Counted from the first letter of the stretch, positions 1 to 9,179 are shown. The stretch: DNA of 64,000 nt from Nocardioides rubriscoriae (GCF_008087085.1 NZ_VIYJ01000007.1:248001-312000); one strand, 5' to 3'. Made by a program: numbers and translations. The notes: generated from the sequence alone by a model not told the origin.

Positions 1-210
1 GGTCGGCCAGCCCTACCGTGCCGTTCTTGATCTTGATCGAGGTGACCGCACGGAAACCCACGTCGACGGTCTTCACCTGGCCGTTGACGATGTCCTGGGA
101 CCGGATCGTGTTGGCGGTGTACGCCGTGCCCGTCCCGGTGGCACGAGCAGCGCGAGGGCCGGGCAGGTGTTGGCGAAGGTGACGTGGCGGAGCAGGCGGG
201 GAGTGGACAT
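1..210 (-). pseudogene. Frameshifted 5' end of an exported protein gene (cut by window edge)
   Basis: Reading leftward from an ATG at 210, the first frame gives a typical actinobacterial signal-peptide start (MSTPRLLRHVTFANTCPALA, then LLV). The expected continuation, GTAYTANTIRSQDIVNGQVK and then TVDV, appears only in another frame. The two halves join if one G is restored near 142-144 (GTGCC to GTGGCC). The ANT-x-SxDIVNGxVKTVD pattern is common at the mature start of secreted low-complexity or collagen-like actinobacterial proteins. The rest lies outside the window. It could be a decayed gene or one sequencing error. Confidence 0.55.
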
Positions 211-320
211 GTCGTGATGCTCGCGATGCTGGCGAGGCCGAGGAGGGACACGATCGGGTCATCTCCGCCTGGTCCTCGACGGAGCCGAGCCGGGCTCGCC
301 CAGTGCGACCAGCCCGACCC

Positions 321-349
321 CACGGGGTCGAGGAGGTCGCCGCGACCGC
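321..349 (-). repeat. Partial copy of intergenic hairpin repeat
   Basis: Read on the minus strand this contains GCGGTCGCGGCGACC followed by TCCTCGACCCCGTG, matching the core of the repeats at 356-399 and 2013-2060 but without the upstream arm. Confidence 0.5.
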
Positions 350-355
350 AGCACA

Positions 356-399
356 CGGTGGTCCAGGAGGTCGCCCGCGACCGTCTCGAGACCCCTGCC
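356..399 (-). repeat. Intergenic hairpin repeat, inverted copy
   Basis: On the minus strand this reads TCTCGAGACGGTCGC, GGGCGACC, TCCTGGACCACCG. The GGTCGC/GCGACC arms pair almost without a loop. It lies in opposite orientation to the copies at 442-489 and 517-563. Confidence 0.65.
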
Positions 400-441
400 A
401 ACCGCAGCCGACGTGGGCGGCCTGCACTGGGCCCTGCGGCC

Positions 442-489
442 GGGGTGGTTTCGTGACGGCCGCGGGCGACCTCCTCAACCTCCGTGGGG
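442..489 (+). repeat. Intergenic hairpin repeat, direct copy 1
   Basis: Contains TGGTTTCGTGACGGCCGCGG followed by GCGACCTCCTCAACCTCCGTG. It matches the copy at 517-563 over about 41 bases with one difference, so the two are a recent tandem duplication. Confidence 0.7.
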
Positions 490-516
490 CCCGGTCGTCG
501 TACGAGGTCGTGTGGC

Positions 517-563
517 CGGGTGGTTTCGTGACGGCCGCGGGCGGCCTCCTCAACCTCCGTGTG
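517..563 (+). repeat. Intergenic hairpin repeat, direct copy 2
   Basis: Nearly identical to the copy at 442-489; the single change (GCGGCC for GCGACC) weakens the hairpin arm. The two copies are about 75 bases apart. Confidence 0.7.
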
Positions 564-659
564 GTGCGGCCTGCTCGACGGGACGGTGGGGTGGGGTGAG
601 GACCGCTGGGCGTGCCGGTGACCCCGCTGTGGTGGTGGTGGGCGGGGTCTTTGGGGCGG

Positions 660-1928
660 TCAGGGTTGTCGGCGCGATGGGCGGGGTGGGCGGAGTGTGG
701 GGGGCCTGCGGTCGACGAGGTAGGTGGCGCCGGTGGGGCTGGTCCAGTGGTAGAGCCCGGGGCGGAGCATGACGTAGCGCCAGCGGGAGTGGGTCTTGGC
801 TCGGTGGTGGCGCCTGCAGAGCATGGCGAGGTTGTGCGCTGACGTGGGCCCGCCGGCGGTGAACGGGATGATGTGGTCGAGGTCGACGCGGCGCCTGGTG
901 CAGCCGGGGAACACGCAGGTGTGGTCCCTGAGGCGTACGAGCTCACGGATGGCGTCGGTGGGCTCGTAGGCCTCGGTGACCGGGTCTGTGGCGAGGTCGA
1001 CGACGGGTTTGACGGTGACCTTGGTGCCGGCTTGTTGGCACCAGGCGCGGATCTGCTGGATGAGGACCGGGGACCAGGTGTTGTCCAGGAACCCGGGCAG
1101 GTCGGGGTGCTCGGCGTCGAGATGCGCGTACAACGTGACCCCACGCCCAGTGCCACTGGTGATCTCGCCGGTGAGCAGGTCGAGGGCGAGCTGTTGGCGG
1201 CCCATCTCACCCAGGGCCTGGGAGCGGCGGACGTCCAACGACTCGGTGGACCCGAGGTCGGCCAGCGCCTGGGCCCCGTTCTTGAGCGCGGCGTCGAGGT
1301 CGATCGCGTCGGCCAAGTCGAGGGTGGCGGTCATCTCGACGGTGCCCGACGTCGAAGCGTCGCCGAGGTGGACGTCGGCGTGACGGTGCTCGGCGGCCTT
1401 CTTGCGGCGGCGTTCGGCTTCGTCGGGGTCGTGCTTGGCCCGCGCGGCGTCGACGGCCCGGTCGACCTGCGCCCAGGAGCAGGTGTGCAGGAACGGGGCG
1501 ATGTCCTTGTCCACGTCAGTGGCACCAACCGCAGGCAGGGACATCGTGTGCTCGGCGACGCGGAACGCCTTCCACACCGCCACCTCGAGCTTGACCACGC
1601 GTGCGTACAGCCGTGGGAGGCGGTAGCGCAGCTCCAACGCCTTGCCGAGGTAGGCCAGGCCGCCGTCGGTCGACATGCCCAGCGACAGGGCGAGGTCGAG
1701 GGCGGCGTACTCGCCGATCACGGGGCAGCCGGGGCCGCCCAGGTGCAGGGCGGGTTCTTCCATGGGGTCGAGCAGTGCTGCGGTCTCAGCAGGGGCAGCG
1801 GTGTTGACCGCCGCCCAGTCGAGGACCGCGTTGAGGGTCTGGACCTGGACGCGGGAGTCCTCGTCGCGGCTCGCGCGCACGGACTCGAGCAGCGGGTCGC
1901 TGCTCGGGGTCCGGGTGCGGGTGCTCAT
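660..1928 (-). CDS. DUF222 / HNH endonuclease domain protein (13E12 repeat family type)
   Basis: Product of 422 residues. The long N-terminal part matches the DUF222 layout seen in the multi-copy 13E12 family. A C-terminal HNH nuclease motif spans about residues 338-380: CVFPGC, then DLDHI, then NLAML and CRRHHRAKTH, with the Cys pairs likely binding zinc and the His residues forming the active site. The start is the ATG at 1928, with TAGAAT ending six bases upstream, so the mRNA is probably leaderless. Family members are scattered through actinobacterial genomes and often treated as selfish or recombination-linked nucleases; the biological role is not established. Hairpin repeats lie on both sides. 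Confidence 0.85.
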   Translation of the reverse strand: MSTRTRTPSSDPLLESVRASRDEDSRVQVQTLNAVLDWAAVNTAAPAETAALLDPMEEPALHLGGPGCPVIGEYAALDLALSLGMSTDGGLAYLGKALELRYRLPRLYARVVKLEVAVWKAFRVAEHTMSLPAVGATDVDKDIAPFLHTCSWAQVDRAVDAARAKHDPDEAERRRKKAAEHRHADVHLGDASTSGTVEMTATLDLADAIDLDAALKNGAQALADLGSTESLDVRRSQALGEMGRQQLALDLLTGEITSGTGRGVTLYAHLDAEHPDLPGFLDNTWSPVLIQQIRAWCQQAGTKVTVKPVVDLATDPVTEAYEPTDAIRELVRLRDHTCVFPGCTRRRVDLDHIIPFTAGGPTSAHNLAMLCRRHHRAKTHSRWRYVMLRPGLYHWTSPTGATYLVDRRPPTLRPPRPSRRQP

Positions 1929-1934
1929 GGGTTC

Positions 1935-1940
1935 ATTCTA
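1935..1940 (-). promoter_or_regulatory. -10 element TAGAAT for the DUF222-HNH gene
   Basis: TAGAAT on the minus strand ends six bases before the ATG at 1928, placing the transcript start at the start codon. Confidence 0.5.
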
Positions 1941-2012
1941 CGCCCGGTTGCGCATATTCGACAGTGTGATCGACGGGTTGGTGGATGGGTTTTCGAGGGT
2001 CGGTGGGGGTGG

Positions 2013-2060
2013 GTGGGTCTCGTGACGGTCGCTAGCGCGACCTCCTCGACCACCGTGGGG
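2013..2060 (+). repeat. Intergenic hairpin repeat, copy between tdk and the HNH gene
   Basis: Contains TCTCGTGACGGTCGCTAGCG then CGACCTCCTCGACCACCGTGG. GGTCGC-TAGC-GCGACC is a perfect hairpin. Same family as the copies at 321-563; it fills much of the 172-base gap between tdk and the HNH gene. Confidence 0.65.
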
Positions 2061-2100
2061 TCAGGTCGGTGGCGCGACGTCGTCGACCGGTGGGGGAGGG

Positions 2101-2754
2101 TCAGCCGAACGGGAGCGGGTCCGGCGCCAGGCTGACCGCGTGGGCCCGGGCGGCGGTGAGCCTGCGGCGGTGGTGCTGGCGGCACAGCACCTCGTAGGCC
2201 ACCTCGGCCGGGGGGCCGTCGGGACCGTCGACGTCCCCGACGACGATCACCTCGCCCTCGACGACCATCACCCCGTCCTCGGTGCGGGCGTTGTGGGTGG
2301 CACGCTTGCCGCACCAGCACAGGGCCTCGACCTGGAGCACGTGCATCCGGTCGGCCAGCTCGACCAGCCGGCGACTGCCGGCGAAGAGCACGGTGCGGAA
2401 GTCGGTGAGGATCCCGAAGGCGAACACGTCGATCTGCAGCTCGTCGACCACCTTGGCCAGCTGGTCGATCTGGGCGGCGGTGTAGAACTGCGCCTCGTCA
2501 CAGACCAGGTAGTCGATGCGGCCCCCCCGGGTGAGGGAGTCCACGACGTAGCGCCAGAAGTCGAAGTCGGGCGGCACCTCGGTGGCCTCGTGGGTCAGGC
2601 CGAGCCGACTCGACAAGATCGCCTCGCCCGCACGGTCGTGGGCGGTGAAGATGCGGCCGTGGCGACCGCGGGCGGCGTGGTTGTGGTTGGTCTGCAGGGC
2701 CAGGGTGCTCTTGCCGGAGTCCATGGTGCCGGTGAAGAAGTGCAGTTCAGCCAC
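2101..2754 (-). CDS. tdk: Thymidine kinase, type II
   Basis: 217 residues, a usual length for type II thymidine kinase, which phosphorylates thymidine with ATP in pyrimidine salvage. The P-loop GTMDSGKST is at residues 9-17, and CDEAQF at 85-90 supplies the catalytic Glu (E87). The lasso zinc site is visible as CWCGKRATH and, near the C-terminus, CRQHH. The start is GTG at 2754; an ATG seven bases upstream is in another frame. It lies 29 bases after the gene at 2784-3395 in the same direction, so it may be the last gene of the kgd transcript. Confidence 0.95.
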   Translation of the reverse strand: MAELHFFTGTMDSGKSTLALQTNHNHAARGRHGRIFTAHDRAGEAILSSRLGLTHEATEVPPDFDFWRYVVDSLTRGGRIDYLVCDEAQFYTAAQIDQLAKVVDELQIDVFAFGILTDFRTVLFAGSRRLVELADRMHVLQVEALCWCGKRATHNARTEDGVMVVEGEVIVVGDVDGPDGPPAEVAYEVLCRQHHRRRLTAARAHAVSLAPDPLPFG

Positions 2755-2783
2755 GGTTCATCCTGTCACGGCACGACCTGGCG

Positions 2784-3395
2784 TCACGGTGGGGTCGTCG
2801 GGTCGACGAACAGCTCCTCGTGGTCGACGATCTCGGCCTGCAGCGCCTGGTCGAGGTCGGTGGCGACGGCGGTCGCCTGGGGGGTCGGCGAGGGCAGCGA
2901 GGCCAGCGCACGGTCGATCGCATCGGTGACGTCGATGACCCGGGCCGCGCTCACCACGGGGCCCTCGACCTCGCGGGCGACGTAGGTGGCCACGAAGCGC
3001 CGCAGCTCGCCCTCGACGTTGGCGGCCCGCTGCACGAGGGAGGCCCGCAGCCCCTGCGCCCGCACCCGTACGACGACCGCGTGGGTCGCCGGTGGGGTGA
3101 CGTCGAGGACGATGGCGAGGTCGGCACGAGGTCGCGCGGTGATGACCAGCGGCACGACGACGTCGGCGGTGAAGCGGTGCTTGTCGACGCCGAGGTCGAC
3201 GGTGAAGTCGAGCGCGACGGGGACGCGTACCACGAACCGAGCCGGCTCGGCCGACACCCGCTCGCCGTCGGCCTCGCCGATGGCCCCCCGGGCCGACACC
3301 TTGACCACCCGGCCGGGCCCGACGCCCGTCGGCGCGACGTCGATCGGCTGCCCGGCGAGCACGTTGACGCCGGCCAGCACCCGCTCGACGCTCAC
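2784..3395 (-). CDS. Conserved-looking hypothetical protein
   Basis: 203 residues; I do not recognise a named domain. There is no signal peptide or membrane segment. The N-terminal half is rich in alternating Val/Ala/Arg stretches (RFVVRVPVALDFTVDLGV, VVVPLVITARPRADLAIVLD) that suggest a beta-sandwich, followed by a helical C-terminal part ending in an acidic tail. The GTG at 3395 is the start used here. It lies between the DUF6104 gene and tdk, all leftward, 66 bases after the former. Function unknown. Confidence 0.7.
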   Translation of the reverse strand: MSVERVLAGVNVLAGQPIDVAPTGVGPGRVVKVSARGAIGEADGERVSAEPARFVVRVPVALDFTVDLGVDKHRFTADVVVPLVITARPRADLAIVLDVTPPATHAVVVRVRAQGLRASLVQRAANVEGELRRFVATYVAREVEGPVVSAARVIDVTDAIDRALASLPSPTPQATAVATDLDQALQAEIVDHEELFVDPTTPP

Positions 3396-3461
3396 CGCGG
3401 TTGCGAAGAACGCAGTGCCCCAGTCGGCGTGCCCGATCTCGTCGTCCAGCGACCGACCGAC

Positions 3462-3638
3462 TCAGTCGTCGGGGTCGTCGAGCCGGGCCAGCCAGGTGGC
3501 GAACCGCTCGACCGCGGTCTCGAACTCGGGGTGGGCGTCGACGAAGCCCTGCAGCTGCTCGGCGACCCACGCCAAGGTGACCTCCTCGTCACCCCGACGC
3601 TTGTCGAGCTCCTCGATCCCTCGGTCGGTGAAGTACAT
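3462..3638 (-). CDS. DUF6104 family micro-protein
   Basis: 58 residues starting MYFTDRGIEELDKRRG and ending TWLARLDDPDD. The open frame extends upstream, but the ATG at 3638 fits the family length and the upstream part is Arg-rich noise overlapping kgd. It is soluble, highly charged and predicted helical, with conserved Trp and Phe positions. It begins 17 bases after the kgd stop codon, so the two are almost certainly cotranscribed. From memory, DUF6104 proteins also sit next to kgd in Streptomyces, which hints at a role with the 2-oxoglutarate dehydrogenase enzyme; no function is known to me. Confidence 0.75.
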   Translation of the reverse strand: MYFTDRGIEELDKRRGDEEVTLAWVAEQLQGFVDAHPEFETAVERFATWLARLDDPDD

Positions 3639-3655
3639 CGGTTGCTGCGGTCGAC

Positions 3656-6600
3656 TCAGGCGAAGGCCCGCTCGACGAGCTCCTTCTGCTCCGCGACGTG
3701 ACGCTTGACCGTGCCGACCGACGGCGACGACGACTGCGGCCGGGTGATCGGCTCGACCTTCGCGTCGACGTCGTGCCACAGGTTCATCGCGTAGTGCGAC
3801 CACGGACCCATGTTGGCCGGCTCGTCCTGGACCCAGCGCACCGCCTTCAGGTGCGGGTAGCGCGCGATCTCGGCCTTGATCTCGTCCTCGGGCCGCGGGT
3901 AGAGCTGCTCGACGCGCGCGATCGCGAAACGACCGGCGTCCTCGCGCTTGGCCCGCTCGACCATGAGGTCCCAGGTCACGCGACCCGAGCAGATCAGCAG
4001 GGTGTCGACCTGGTCCTGCGCGGCGTCGGCGTCACCGATGAAGGGCCGGAAGGTGCCCTCGGTGAAGTCGCTGGGCTGCGAGGCGGCCTCCTTGCGCTTG
4101 AGCATCGACTTGGGCGTGAAGACGATCAGCGGACGGTGGGCCTCGCCGAGCGCCTGCTTGCGCAGCAGGTGGAAGTACGACGCCGGGGTCGACGGCTGCG
4201 CCACGGTGAACGCGTCGTCGGCCGCCATCTGCAGGAACCGCTCGATGCGCGCCGAGGAGTGGTCGGGGCCCTGGCCCTCGTAGCCGTGGGGCAGCAGCAG
4301 GACGACGCCCGACTGCTGGCGCCACTTGGTCTCGCCGGAGGAGATGAACTCGTCGATCACCGTCTGCGCGCCGTTGACGAAGTCGCCGAACTGCGCCTCC
4401 CACAGCGTGAGGGCCTCGGGACGGGCCACGGAGTAGCCGTACTCGAAGCCCAGCGCGGCGTACTCCGACAGCAGCGAGTCGTAGACGTAGAACTTGCCCT
4501 GGTCCTCGGTGAGCGAGGCCAGCGGGGTCCACTCGTCGGCGTTCTTGCGGTCGATGATCGTGGCGAAGCGCGACACGAAGGTGCCGCGACGCGAGTCCTG
4601 ACCGGCCAGGCGCACCGGGCGCCCGTCCATCAGCAGCGAGCCGAAGGCGAGGATCTCGCCGGTGCCCCAGTCGATCGGGCCCTCGGTGATGGCCGTCGCG
4701 CGCCGCTGCAGCTGCGGCATCACCTTCGGGTGCACCGTGAAGCCCTCGGGCGGCGTGACGTAGGCGTCGGAGATGCGCTTGAGGCACTCGAACGGGACCG
4801 CCGTGGTCGTCTCGGCCGCCGGCTTGTCCGGGTAGTCGGGGACGGTGGTCCACTCCTTGGGCTGGGTCGTCGCCTCCTTGACCTCGGTGAAGACCCGCTC
4901 GAGCTGCTGCTGGTAGTCGGCCAGGACCTGCTCGGCCTCCTCGATCGTGATGTCGCCACGACCGATGAGGGACTCGGTGTAGAGCTTGCGGACCGAGCGC
5001 TTCTGCTCGATCAGGTCGTACATCAGCGGCTGGGTGTACGACGGGTCGTCACCCTCGTTGTGGCCGCGGCGGCGGTAGCAGACCAGGTCGATGACGACGT
5101 CCTTCTTGAACGCCTGGCGGTACTCGAAGGCCAGCTGGGCCACGCGGATGCAGGCCTCGGGGTCGTCGCCGTTGACGTGGAAGATCGGCGCCTGCACCAT
5201 GCGCGCGACGTCGGTGCAGTACAGCGAGGAGCGCGAGGAGCCGGGCGAGGTGGTGAAGCCGACCTGGTTGTTGACGACCACGTGGATGGTGCCGCCGGTG
5301 CGGTAGCCGCGCAGCTGGCTCAGGTTGAGGGTCTCGGCCACGACGCCCTGGCCCGCGAAGGCCGCGTCGCCGTGCACCAGCAGCGGCAGCACGGGGTAGT
5401 CGGCGCCCTTGTCGAGCACGTCCTGCTTGGCCCGGGCGATGCCCTCGAGCACGGGGTCGACCGCCTCGAGGTGCGACGGGTTGGCGGCCACGGAGACCTT
5501 GATCGTGTCGCCGGACCCGGCGACGAACTCGCCCTCGGCGCCGAGGTGGTACTTGACGTCGCCGGAGCCCTGGACCGTGCGCGGGTCGATGTTGCCCTCG
5601 AACTCGCGGAAGATCTGGGAGTACTTCTTGCCGACGATGTTGGCCAGCACGTTGAGCCGGCCACGGTGGGCCATGCCGATGGTGACCTCGTCGAGGCCGG
5701 CCTTGGCGGCCGCTTCGCAGATCTCGTCGAGGACGGGGACGGTGGTCTCGCCGCCCTCGAGGCTGAAGCGCTTCTGGCCGACGAACTTGGTCTGCAGGAA
5801 CGTCTCGAAGGCCTCGGCCTGGTTGAGCTTGAGCAGGATTCGCAGCTGCTCCTCGCGCGGGGGCTTGGTGTGCGGCTGCTCGACGCGCTCCTGGATCCAG
5901 CGGCGCTGCGAGGGGTCCATGATGTGCATGTACTCGATGCCGGTGGTGCGGCAGTAGGAGTCGCGCAGGATGCCGAGGATGTGGCGCAGCTTCATGAAGC
6001 GCCGGCCCTCGCCGCCGAACGAGCCGGTCGGGAACTCGCGGTCGAGGTCCCACATGGTGAGCCCGTGCGACTCGACCTGCAGGTCGGGGTGGGTGCGCTG
6101 GCGGTACTCGAGGGGGTCGGTGTCAGCCATCATGTGGCCGCGCACGCGGTAGGCGTGGATGAGCTCGAGGATGCGCGCCTGCTTGTCGATCTCGTCGTCG
6201 TGCGAGGTCGCGATGTCGTTGTTCCAGCGAATCGGCTCGTAGGGGATGCGCAGCGAGCGGAAGATCTCGTCGTAGAAGCCGTCCTTGCCGAGGAGCAGCT
6301 CGTGCATGCGCTTGAGGAACTCGCCCGACTGCGCGCCCTGGATGACGCGGTGGTCGTAGGTCGAGGTCAGCGTCATGACCTTGCTGATGCCGTTGCGGGC
6401 GATGGCCTCCTCCGAGGCGCCCTGCCACTCGGCGGGGTACTCCATCGCACCGACGCCGAGGATCGCGCCCTGCCCGGCCATCAGGCGCGGGACCGAGTGG
6501 ACGGTGCCGATGCCGCCGGGGTTGGTGAGGCTGATCGAGGTGCCCTGGAAGTCGGCGACGGTGAGCTTGTTGTCGCGGGCCTTGCGGACGACGTCCTCGT

Positions 6601-7396
6601 AGGCGGTCCAGAACGCGGCGAAGTCCATCGTCTCGGCCGCCTTGATCGACGGCACCAGCAGCTGGCGGCTGCCGTCGGGCTTGGGCACGTCGATCGCGAG
6701 GCCCAGGTTGATGTGGGCCGGGGTGATCAGGTTGGGCTTGCCGTCGACGACCTCGAAGCCGTTGTTCATCTCGGGCATCGCGCGCACGGCCTTGACCATC
6801 GCGTAGCCGATGAGGTGGGTGAACGACACCTTGCCGCCGCGGGCACGGGCCAGGTGGCTGTTGATGACGATGCGGTTGTCCCACAGGAGCTTGACCGGCA
6901 CCGCGCGCACCGACGTCGCGGTCGGCACGCTCAGCGAGGCGTCCATGTTGGCGACCGTGCGGGCCGGGGCGCCGCGCAGCACGGTGTAGGTCGGCTCGTC
7001 GCTGGCCGCGGCCGGCTCGGCCTTCGGGGCTTCCTTGGGGGTGGGGTTGGTGGTCGCCTTGGCGGGCTCGGCCGCCTTGGTGACCGGGCGGGGCTCGGCC
7101 TTGGGGGCCGGGGACGCCTCGGCCCGAGGGGCAGCGGCCGGCTCCGGAGCCTTCGTCGGAGCCTTCGCGGGAGTCGGGGCCGGGGCGGCGGCCGGGGCGC
7201 CGTTGCTGCTCGCCTGGGCGGAGCCGTTGGTGGCGGGAGCGCCGCCGCTGCTGAAGAAGGCCGCCCACGAGGCGTCGACGCTCGCGGGGTCGGCGTCGTA
7301 CGCCTCCCGCATCTCCTCGACCAGCCAGTCGTTGGGACCGAAGTCCGAGGCCGACGGTTGGGTGGAGCTGTGGGAGTGGCCTGACGACTGCGGCAC
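3656..7396 (-). CDS. kgd: Multifunctional 2-oxoglutarate metabolism enzyme (E2-E1 fused 2-oxoglutarate decarboxylase/dehydrogenase)
   Basis: 1246 residues, the usual length for actinobacterial Kgd/OdhA. An N-terminal segment ([19 protein letters not shown]) leads into an Ala/Pro/Lys-rich linker. An E2-type acyltransferase domain follows, with its active-site block [15 protein letters not shown] near residue 347, and then a thiamine-diphosphate E1 domain containing [20 protein letters not shown] near residue 675. No lipoyl domain is present, as expected for this fusion, which draws lipoyl groups from the pyruvate dehydrogenase complex. It runs the oxidative step from 2-oxoglutarate in the TCA cycle. 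The GTG at 7396 is chosen because GGAAGAGG lies just upstream and longer versions overlap the divergent lipoprotein gene. In relatives it is inhibited by the FHA protein GarA/OdhI, not seen here. Confidence 0.95.
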   Translation of the reverse strand: MPQSSGHSHSSTQPSASDFGPNDWLVEEMREAYDADPASVDASWAAFFSSGGAPATNGSAQASSNGAPAAAPAPTPAKAPTKAPEPAAAPRAEASPAPKAEPRPVTKAAEPAKATTNPTPKEAPKAEPAAASDEPTYTVLRGAPARTVANMDASLSVPTATSVRAVPVKLLWDNRIVINSHLARARGGKVSFTHLIGYAMVKAVRAMPEMNNGFEVVDGKPNLITPAHINLGLAIDVPKPDGSRQLLVPSIKAAETMDFAAFWTAYEDVVRKARDNKLTVADFQGTSISLTNPGGIGTVHSVPRLMAGQGAILGVGAMEYPAEWQGASEEAIARNGISKVMTLTSTYDHRVIQGAQSGEFLKRMHELLLGKDGFYDEIFRSLRIPYEPIRWNNDIATSHDDEIDKQARILELIHAYRVRGHMMADTDPLEYRQRTHPDLQVESHGLTMWDLDREFPTGSFGGEGRRFMKLRHILGILRDSYCRTTGIEYMHIMDPSQRRWIQERVEQPHTKPPREEQLRILLKLNQAEAFETFLQTKFVGQKRFSLEGGETTVPVLDEICEAAAKAGLDEVTIGMAHRGRLNVLANIVGKKYSQIFREFEGNIDPRTVQGSGDVKYHLGAEGEFVAGSGDTIKVSVAANPSHLEAVDPVLEGIARAKQDVLDKGADYPVLPLLVHGDAAFAGQGVVAETLNLSQLRGYRTGGTIHVVVNNQVGFTTSPGSSRSSLYCTDVARMVQAPIFHVNGDDPEACIRVAQLAFEYRQAFKKDVVIDLVCYRRRGHNEGDDPSYTQPLMYDLIEQKRSVRKLYTESLIGRGDITIEEAEQVLADYQQQLERVFTEVKEATTQPKEWTTVPDYPDKPAAETTTAVPFECLKRISDAYVTPPEGFTVHPKVMPQLQRRATAITEGPIDWGTGEILAFGSLLMDGRPVRLAGQDSRRGTFVSRFATIIDRKNADEWTPLASLTEDQGKFYVYDSLLSEYAALGFEYGYSVARPEALTLWEAQFGDFVNGAQTVIDEFISSGETKWRQQSGVVLLLPHGYEGQGPDHSSARIERFLQMAADDAFTVAQPSTPASYFHLLRKQALGEAHRPLIVFTPKSMLKRKEAASQPSDFTEGTFRPFIGDADAAQDQVDTLLICSGRVTWDLMVERAKREDAGRFAIARVEQLYPRPEDEIKAEIARYPHLKAVRWVQDEPANMGPWSHYAMNLWHDVDAKVEPITRPQSSSPSVGTVKRHVAEQKELVERAFA

Positions 7397-7443
7397 GACT
7401 GGGTTCGCCTCTTCCGGGTGATGACGTGGCTGATGTGTCGTCA

Positions 7444-7449
7444 AGGCTA
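7444..7449 (-). promoter_or_regulatory. Possible kgd -10 element TAGCCT
   Basis: TAGCCT on the minus strand lies 47 bases before the kgd GTG. No convincing -35 at the right distance. The 160-base gap between kgd and the divergent lipoprotein gene must hold both promoters. Confidence 0.3.
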
Positions 7450-7556
7450 GACCCACTGCGTCGCAAATGCGCCGCTGCGGGTGCATCTTGCGGCACCCTG
7501 TTGCGGATGCCACACCTGCACCACCCGCGACCGCTGTCTGGAGCCCCCGCCACACC

Positions 7557-8195
7557 ATGACCCCCACCCCCGTCCTCACCACGGCCCGGGCCAAGGCTCC
7601 GGCCACGGTCCTCGCCCTGGCGGTCGTCGTCAGCCTCGCCGCCGGGTGCAGCGACGACGGCGACGCCGCCCGGCCCGGCACCACCGACCCGAGCACGAGC
7701 GCCGCGCCGAGCCCCGCCACCGCCGACGAGCAGCTCGCCACCACGACCACCCTGCGCACGGTGACCGGCGGTCGCCTGTCCCGGGCCGAGCGCGGGGCCG
7801 TGCGCGACCGGGTCACCGCCGTGGTCGACGACTGGTTCGAGCGCGCCTACCTCGGCGGCGACTACCCCCGCACCGACTTCACCGACGCGTTCGACGCCTT
7901 CACCCCCGGGGCGCGGGCCCGGGCCGTCGACGACCGCAAGCTGATGAGCAACGCCGCCGTCGGCACCACGACGTACGCCGTACGCGCCCTCGCGCGCCGC
8001 GCGGTGGTCGACGTCCTGGCCGTCGCAGGGCGCGCCGACGCGGCCACCGTGCAGTTCCGGCTCGGGATGGCCCGGGCGGGGGAGTCCGGCGCCGAGCGCC
8101 GCGAACGCGTCAGCGGTCACCTCTTCCTGACCTTCCGCAAGGGCGACGGCTGGCAGGTCTTCGGCTACGACGTGCAGCGCGGTGACCTCGCGTGA
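7557..8195 (+). CDS. Putative lipoprotein
   Basis: 212 residues from the ATG at 7557. The N-terminus is a lipoprotein signal: a short basic region, a hydrophobic stretch ([10 protein letters not shown]) and the lipobox LAAGC, so the protein should be anchored to the outer face of the membrane. A Ser/Thr/Pro/Ala-rich linker follows, then a folded domain with [18 protein letters not shown] and a C-terminal [11 protein letters not shown], reminiscent of NTF2-like or Mce-associated folds, though I cannot assign it. The stop overlaps the GTG of the LCP gene (GTGA), so the two are translationally coupled and probably act together at the cell envelope. Confidence 0.8.
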   Translation: MTPTPVLTTARAKAPATVLALAVVVSLAAGCSDDGDAARPGTTDPSTSAAPSPATADEQLATTTTLRTVTGGRLSRAERGAVRDRVTAVVDDWFERAYLGGDYPRTDFTDAFDAFTPGARARAVDDRKLMSNAAVGTTTYAVRALARRAVVDVLAVAGRADAATVQFRLGMARAGESGAERRERVSGHLFLTFRKGDGWQVFGYDVQRGDLA

Positions 8196-9103
8196 GGCGC
8201 CCCTCCCGCCCCACCCTGCGCCGGTACGCCGTCCTGGCGGCCCTGCTGAGCAGCCTCGCGGTGCTCGTGCCCGACGCGGGCACCGCCGCGACGCAGGCGG
8301 TGCTCGTGAAGTACCAGCACGCCGAGGGCGTGGCCCTCGAGGACGACATGGTCTGGATCCTGGGCGTCGGCTCCGACGCCCGGCCCGGCGAGGACATGAC
8401 CCGGACCCGGGGCGACGCGCTGCAGCTCGTCGGCATGAACACCCGCACCGGCGCCGCGACCAGCATCGGCATCCCGCGCGACTCCTACGTCTCGATCCCC
8501 GGCTTCGGCTCCGACCGCATCAACGCCTCGCTCGCCTACGGTGGTCCGCAGCTGCTCGGCGAGACCGTCGGCGAGCTGACCGGCATCGAGCCCGACTACG
8601 TCCTGGTCACCCGCTTCCCCTACTTCGAGCAGATGGTCGACGACATCGGCGGCATCACGGTGCGCAACCCGACGGCGTTCGCCGACGACAACCTCAAGGA
8701 CAACGGCTTCCCGGCGGGCCGGATCCGCCTCGACGGCTACGACGCCATGGCGTTCTCCCGCATCCGCCACGACCTGCCCGGGGGTGACTTCGACCGCTCG
8801 GCCAACCAGCAGCGCGTGCTCGCCGGCATCCAGGCCCGCATCGCGCAGCGCGTCGACCAGCCCGGCTTCATCGACCGCGGCGTGCTCACCGTGCTCGAGC
8901 ACACCGACACCGACCTCAGCCCCGCCGAGCTGTTCCGCCTCGCGCACGTCGTCGCCCAGGTCCGGCCCGGCCGGATCACCGGCTGCGTGGTCCACGGCAG
9001 CTTCGCCGACGTGGGCGGCGCCTCGGTCGTGCTGCCCTACACCGCCGACGCCCGGCGCTACGGCGACGACGCCCGCAAGGACGCGGTGATCAGCCGCTGC
9101 TGA
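8192..9103 (+). CDS. LytR-CpsA-Psr (LCP) family cell-envelope glycopolymer transferase
   Basis: 303 residues with an N-terminal membrane anchor (YAVLAALLSSLAVLV). LCP enzymes attach undecaprenyl- or decaprenyl-linked glycopolymers to peptidoglycan on the outside of the membrane. Family landmarks are visible in order: GVGSDARPGEDMTRTRGDAL (Asp/Arg residues for metal-pyrophosphate binding), IGIPRDSYVSIPG, DRINASLAYGG and FSRIRHDLPGGDFDRSANQQ. It overlaps the preceding lipoprotein gene by four bases. The lack of a long cytoplasmic N-terminus is usual for the short LCP type. Confidence 0.92.
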   Translation: MRRPSRPTLRRYAVLAALLSSLAVLVPDAGTAATQAVLVKYQHAEGVALEDDMVWILGVGSDARPGEDMTRTRGDALQLVGMNTRTGAATSIGIPRDSYVSIPGFGSDRINASLAYGGPQLLGETVGELTGIEPDYVLVTRFPYFEQMVDDIGGITVRNPTAFADDNLKDNGFPAGRIRLDGYDAMAFSRIRHDLPGGDFDRSANQQRVLAGIQARIAQRVDQPGFIDRGVLTVLEHTDTDLSPAELFRLAHVVAQVRPGRITGCVVHGSFADVGGASVVLPYTADARRYGDDARKDAVISRC

Positions 9104-9130
9104 GGGCACCTGCTGCTCGTCGGACCCCGG

Positions 9131-9148
9131 GCGTCCGCAGCCGGACGC
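9131..9148 (+). terminator. Small stem-loop after the LCP gene
   Basis: GCGTCCG-CAGC-CGGACGC forms a perfect seven-pair hairpin 28 bases after the LCP stop codon. There is no T-run, so intrinsic termination is uncertain. Confidence 0.35.
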
Positions 9149-9179
9149 ACCGACGTGCGCCGCGACCCCGCGGGTGAGG

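Larger units (their letters stand above)
211..659. other. Non-coding stretch carrying hairpin repeats
   Basis: No reading frame here looks like a real protein: the open frames are low-complexity Arg/Pro/Gly products of GC-rich DNA. The stretch holds at least four copies or part-copies of a short imperfect palindrome, listed separately, and is otherwise unassigned. Confidence 0.6.

Noticed and set aside
3698-7384. Very long open frame on the plus strand opposite kgd
   Set aside because: It is the mirror of a GC-rich coding gene: composition is Leu/Gly/Arg/Val/Asp-heavy with no domain, and kgd on the other strand has clear E2 and E1 motifs.
6123-8120. 665-residue minus-strand frame at the kgd start and beyond
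   Set aside because: Arg/Gly/Pro low-complexity translation in the wrong frame of kgd and of the divergent lipoprotein gene.
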